Positions 62,836 to 64,000 of a DNA stretch of 64,000 bases are shown one piece after another. Position numbers and translations under genes: made by a program. The DNA is from Leptolinea tardivitalis. GTDB lineage: Bacteria; Chloroflexota; Anaerolineae; Anaerolineales; Anaerolineaceae. The notes under the pieces are model-generated. The model made no database searches, was not told the origin of the DNA, and was given only the letters and a program-made list of their open reading frames with translations. How positions within the stretch are numbered: position 1 is the first letter of the stretch; the number at the start of each line of letters is the position of its first letter. The stretch lies in the NCBI RefSeq assembly GCF_001050275.1, contig NZ_BBYA01000010.1, forward strand, positions 124,001 through 188,000, read 5' to 3'.

Positions 62836-63304
62836 CGTGTTCGACGCCATAAGTCATCTGGAACAAGAACGTTATCGGGCGGTTGTTATACATACGGTTC
62901 CAGAAAAGAGCCCTTCTATGTCTTTATTTTTCCAGAAGCTTTGTAAACAAGCGAATGGAAAGTACTTGGATTTATTGGAATTTTTTATTCAGTCCCCAGC
63001 TCTAAGTGAGAGTATCGATCGTTTCAGTCCTGAGAAATTCAGGGGCTTGTTGATTGAACAAAGCCAGGGCCGGTCATTGCTTGTCGTTGATCGAGCTGAC
63101 TTTTTGCTGGATACCTGGCGCAAATCGGAACGGCAGGATTTTTTCCGATTTATCAACAACCAATGGGATAGTTATAAAGATGGCATGAAAGCTAAACTCA
63201 TCATCGGGTTGCAAACGTCACAAGAAATTGAGGCGTTGAAAATACTCGATTCGAAAGACCAAAGTCGCATATTCCGGTTGCATGATTTCAATGATATAGG
63301 ATAG
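62825..63304 (+). CDS. Small P-loop-like protein, BrxF-like by size and place
   Basis: A 159-residue protein starting 11 bp inside the previous gene (ATG 62825; 62813 also possible). A Walker B-like strand SLLVVDRADFLLD (Asp 89) is clear, but the N-terminal Walker A position holds HTVPEKSPS, so nucleotide binding is doubtful. Size and position just before a large P-loop ATPase recall BrxF, which precedes BrxC in type 3 BREX. The match is by context and pattern only. Confidence 0.5.
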   Translation: MPISVFDAISHLEQERYRAVVIHTVPEKSPSMSLFFQKLCKQANGKYLDLLEFFIQSPALSESIDRFSPEKFRGLLIEQSQGRSLLVVDRADFLLDTWRKSERQDFFRFINNQWDSYKDGMKAKLIIGLQTSQEIEALKILDSKDQSRIFRLHDFNDIG

Positions 63305-63318
63305 GGGAGTTCTTCACT

Positions 63319-64000
63319 ATGACCAAGATTCGAGACATCGTACAAATAAACAGTGGGTACACCAGTTACGTCGATCTGTATGAGGATTACTACGACCTGG
63401 TAAAAAATCGCGGCCGTATGGAGCGTTATAAGCCGATCGCCGCTCATCGACAGGTTTTTGAAAAAATTGCCAATGTACTCAACCCTTTAGATCGCCGATT
63501 CTATTTCCTTTCAGGTAGTTATGGTACTGGTAAGTCCCATTTACTGTTAATGTTCGCAAATTATTTTGCCAATCCAAGTGATCTTCCTGAAATAGAAGCG
63601 TTTTTCAAGAATTATGAAACCGCCCAAAACGAAGTCCTTCTGAAACCGGGAGAGTCGCTCAAGGAAAGAAAGGCTGCTTCGCTAAAGGAAGCCCGTAAAT
63701 CAGGTCGCTTTCTGGTTGCACTTTGCCGCTATAGTTTAAATCTTGATTTCGAAGGCGCAGTTTTAAGGGCCTTGGAAGAGGCTTTGCAGAAGGATGAATC
63801 GAATATCCTTTTGGATAGCCATTACCGAGAGGCTTTACGTCGGATCAAAGATTGGGAATCGCGACGGAATGAAACGCGTTTTTTCTCGGATCTTGAAGCT
63901 GTTATCAGTCGCTTATATCCAGATTGGACTGTCAATGATCTGATCGATGGTTTGGAAAAGTATGATGAGCAAGCGCTAAAAGCATTCAAGAGCTGCTTCC
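63319..64000 (+). CDS. Large P-loop ATPase (BrxC/PglY/DUF6079-like), cut by window end
   Basis: The first 227 residues of an ORF that runs off the window. Walker A GSYGTGKSH (66-74) follows a region FEKIANVLNPLDRRFYFLSG. A charged helical region follows (LKERKAASLKEARKSGR) and then LVALCRYSLNLDF. Such large ATPases are core parts of BREX (BrxC, PglY) and related defence systems. The remaining gene and its neighbours to the right would settle which. Confidence 0.7.
   Translation, partial: MTKIRDIVQINSGYTSYVDLYEDYYDLVKNRGRMERYKPIAAHRQVFEKIANVLNPLDRRFYFLSGSYGTGKSHLLLMFANYFANPSDLPEIEAFFKNYETAQNEVLLKPGESLKERKAASLKEARKSGRFLVALCRYSLNLDFEGAVLRALEEALQKDESNILLDSHYREALRRIKDWESRRNETRFFSDLEAVISRLYPDWTVNDLIDGLEKYDEQALKAFKSCF

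Noticed and set aside
56310-64000. Second attachment site inside the window
   Set aside because: No second copy of the tRNA 3' end was seen; the right end must be outside the window.

Overview
The window (about 48-50% GC by eye) looks like a chromosome segment of a Chloroflexota bacterium of Anaerolineae type. This is an inference from gene style: several Hanks-type Ser/Thr kinases fused to extracytoplasmic sensor domains, many lipoproteins with Thr/Pro/Glu-rich linkers, PQQ-type beta-propellers, an NBR1-Ig-like lipoprotein and a DUF362/polyferredoxin pair. No rRNA or ribosomal protein gene is present to fix the taxonomy.

Region 1 (1-12.2 kb): a patatin phospholipase cut by the left edge, a BrkB/YihY membrane protein, an HExxH lipoprotein, a C-terminally truncated Ser/Thr kinase, an ECF sigma factor overlapping a DUF4179-like membrane partner, a 1000-residue kinase with LysM and periplasmic-binding-protein domains outside the cell, and a zinc-ribbon/PQQ-propeller protein.

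Region 2 (12.4-23.8 kb), the highlight: one co-directional seven-gene operon (12470-21278) with a sigma70-like promoter, inverted repeats at that promoter and a strong terminator. It encodes an HTH/zinc-finger regulator, a helical coiled-coil protein with a C-terminal MIM1-like motif, a MIT-domain AAA+ ATPase closely resembling Vps4/katanin, a zincin-like protein, an SPFH-like membrane protein, a zinc-ribbon/SPFH/coiled-coil protein and a small zinc-ribbon membrane protein. A frameshifted kinase/WD40 gene follows. I read this as a candidate bacterial ESCRT-III/Vps4-like membrane-remodelling system, reminiscent in logic of the Bacillus PspA-YdjGHI module but with its own dedicated Vps4-type ATPase.

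Region 3 (23.8-38.0 kb): a PadR/membrane-protein pair and a TetR/CPBP-protease/MFS operon with clear palindromic operators, a LacI regulator, two GT39-like membrane glycosyltransferases, VanZ, a cyclophilin, small membrane and isomerase-like proteins, a diguanylate cyclase and an EptA-like sulfatase-fold protein.

Region 4 (38.0-56.3 kb): a hairpin-rich, promoter-led 430-nt non-coding stretch, a 34-residue membrane ORF, a large secreted beta-helix/RCC1 protein, then housekeeping and accessory genes (ASCH, methyltransferase, YgiQ radical SAM, THUMP rRNA methyltransferase, a Roadblock + V4R signalling pair, CBS-ACT, DUF362 + polyferredoxin, lipoproteins).

Region 5 (56.3-64.0 kb): an initiator tRNA-Met gene followed at once by a tyrosine recombinase gene, a second divergent recombinase-fold gene and small regulators. 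At the right edge is a tightly overlapping operon (excisionase-like HTH, N-formylglutamate-amidohydrolase-like protein, DUF4007-like protein, degenerate P-loop protein, large P-loop ATPase cut by the window end). This looks like the left end of an integrative element carrying a BREX/Dnd-like defence locus.
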